From assembly GCA_020354275.1 (NCBI GenBank), contig CP070645.1, positions 1,222,472 through 1,228,856 of the forward strand: DNA of 6,385 nt, written 5' to 3'. This document shows positions 6,103-6,385 of this stretch, piece by piece. A model generated the notes under the pieces. That model was not told where the DNA came from and did no database searches. It saw only the letters and a program-made list of their open reading frames with translations. Numbering within the stretch: the stretch's first letter is position 1; each line of letters opens with the position of its first letter. The position numbers and the translations under genes were made by a program. The DNA is from Dehalococcoidales bacterium. Its GTDB lineage: Bacteria > Chloroflexota > Dehalococcoidia > Dehalococcoidales > UBA2162.

Positions 6103-6142
6103 AGAAGGGGAGCCGGGAGATAGAACACTCAGCTCCCCTTTT
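6103..6142 (+). terminator. Hairpin terminator after the solute-binding protein gene
   Basis: AAGGGGAGC (6105-6113) is the exact reverse complement of GCTCCCCTT (6132-6140), and an inner GAG/CTC pair (6117-6119, 6128-6130) tightens the 18-base loop. The right arm runs straight into TTTT (6139-6142) and then a pyrimidine-rich stretch. It lies about 20 bases after the TAA at 6080-6082 and should end the lipoprotein transcript. The T-run is short, so it may also act as an mRNA 3' end stabiliser. Confidence 0.7.
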
Positions 6143-6164
6143 CCCCAACCCTTTTAACCTTTAT

Positions 6165-6185
6165 ATCCAGCAATACTGCCTGGAT
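6165..6185. repeat. Inverted repeat just upstream of the amidohydrolase promoter
   Basis: ATCCAG (6165-6170) and CTGGAT (6180-6185) form a perfect 6-bp inverted repeat around nine bases, ending two bases before the predicted -35. With no T-run behind it, an operator or activator site is more likely than a terminator, though this is only inferred from position. Confidence 0.35.
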
Positions 6186-6187
6186 GC

Positions 6188-6216
6188 TTGATGGTGTATG
6201 TCAGGTTGGTTACAAT
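6188..6216 (+). promoter_or_regulatory. Promoter of the amidohydrolase gene
   Basis: TTGATG (6188-6193, 4 of 6 for -35), a 17-base spacer and TACAAT (6211-6216, 5 of 6 for -10) form a good sigma-70-type promoter. Transcription would start near 6223 and leave a leader of about 30 bases. It makes the amidohydrolase independent of the terminated upstream gene. Confidence 0.55.
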
Positions 6217-6251
6217 GAGGCAGTTGCGATTGATATACAGGGGGACTAAAG

Positions 6252-6385
6252 GTGTTAGTATTCAGCAATGGGACCTTGATTGATGGTACCGGACGCAAAC
6301 CCATTGAGAAGGCAACCGTCGTAATAAAAGAAGACCGTATTGAGTATGCGGGTTCAAGAATAGAACATTTTGAAGATGCCAATAA
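6252..6385 (+). CDS. Partial amidohydrolase family protein, N-terminal 44 residues
   Basis: The frame starts at GTG (6252-6254) and runs off the right edge. AGGGGG (6239-6244) lies seven bases upstream. An in-frame TGA at 6231 leaves no earlier start, so the GTG start is well supported. The protein reads MLVFSNGTLIDGTGRKPIEK followed by ATVVIKEDRIEYAGSRIE. The pattern of a beta strand, NGTLIDGTG, and then a short beta sandwich (VVIKEDRI..AG) is the standard opening of metal-dependent amidohydrolases (imidazolonepropionase, dihydroorotase-like, D-aminoacylase groups). The metal-binding HxH motif would lie beyond the edge, so substrate and activity cannot be judged. Other members with this opening hydrolyse amide bonds in cyclic or linear compounds; next to a solute-binding protein it might process an imported compound, which is inference. 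Confidence 0.8.
   Translation, partial: MLVFSNGTLIDGTGRKPIEKATVVIKEDRIEYAGSRIEHFEDAN

Noticed and set aside
5660..6148. A 162-residue minus-strand open frame opposite the solute-binding protein
   Set aside because: It is an antisense shadow of the family 5 binding protein, and it also starts inside the terminator hairpin.

Overview
The window reads as a chromosomal stretch from an anaerobic or facultatively anaerobic bacterium. The gene style recalls Chloroflexota such as Dehalococcoidia: a family 5 solute-binding lipoprotein with a Glu-rich linker, acyl-CoA enzymes, and a small winged-helix protein. This placement is an inference from protein style and strong Shine-Dalgarno sites, with no marker gene to prove it. 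No rRNA, tRNA, CRISPR array, transposase or integrase was seen.

Layout from left to right. A minus-strand gene encoding a winged-helix-like domain runs off the left edge (1-304). A divergent control region with two candidate extended -10 promoters (305-602) separates it from a plus-strand pair, subunits A and B of a family I CoA-transferase (603-2062), which overlap by ATGA. A minus-strand enoyl-CoA hydratase/isomerase (2120-2896) converges on this pair. Behind it, on the same strand, lies a dCMP deaminase family gene (3012-3512). It is more AT-rich than its neighbours and has its own well-formed promoter.

Between 3513 and 4240 there is no long gene. The right half of this stretch holds an undescribed-looking unit: a Shine-Dalgarno site, a short reading frame of 72 sense codons broken by one in-frame TAG, and a strong intrinsic terminator 15 bases after its final stop. 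The plus-strand gene at 4241-6082 encodes a 613-residue peptide/nickel-type (SBP_bac_5) substrate-binding lipoprotein, followed by a hairpin terminator. A new promoter then drives a GTG-started amidohydrolase family gene that runs off the right edge (6252-6385).

The CoA-transferase and the enoyl-CoA hydratase would fit together in activation and beta-oxidation-like breakdown (or synthesis) of an acid, possibly controlled by the divergent left-edge protein. The solute-binding protein has no permease genes in view, and its terminator makes it a one-gene unit here. I did not find a convincing new multi-gene system. The best lead is the amber-interrupted small gene with its terminator, followed by the CoA-transferase A subunit that lacks the usual GGF glycine motif.
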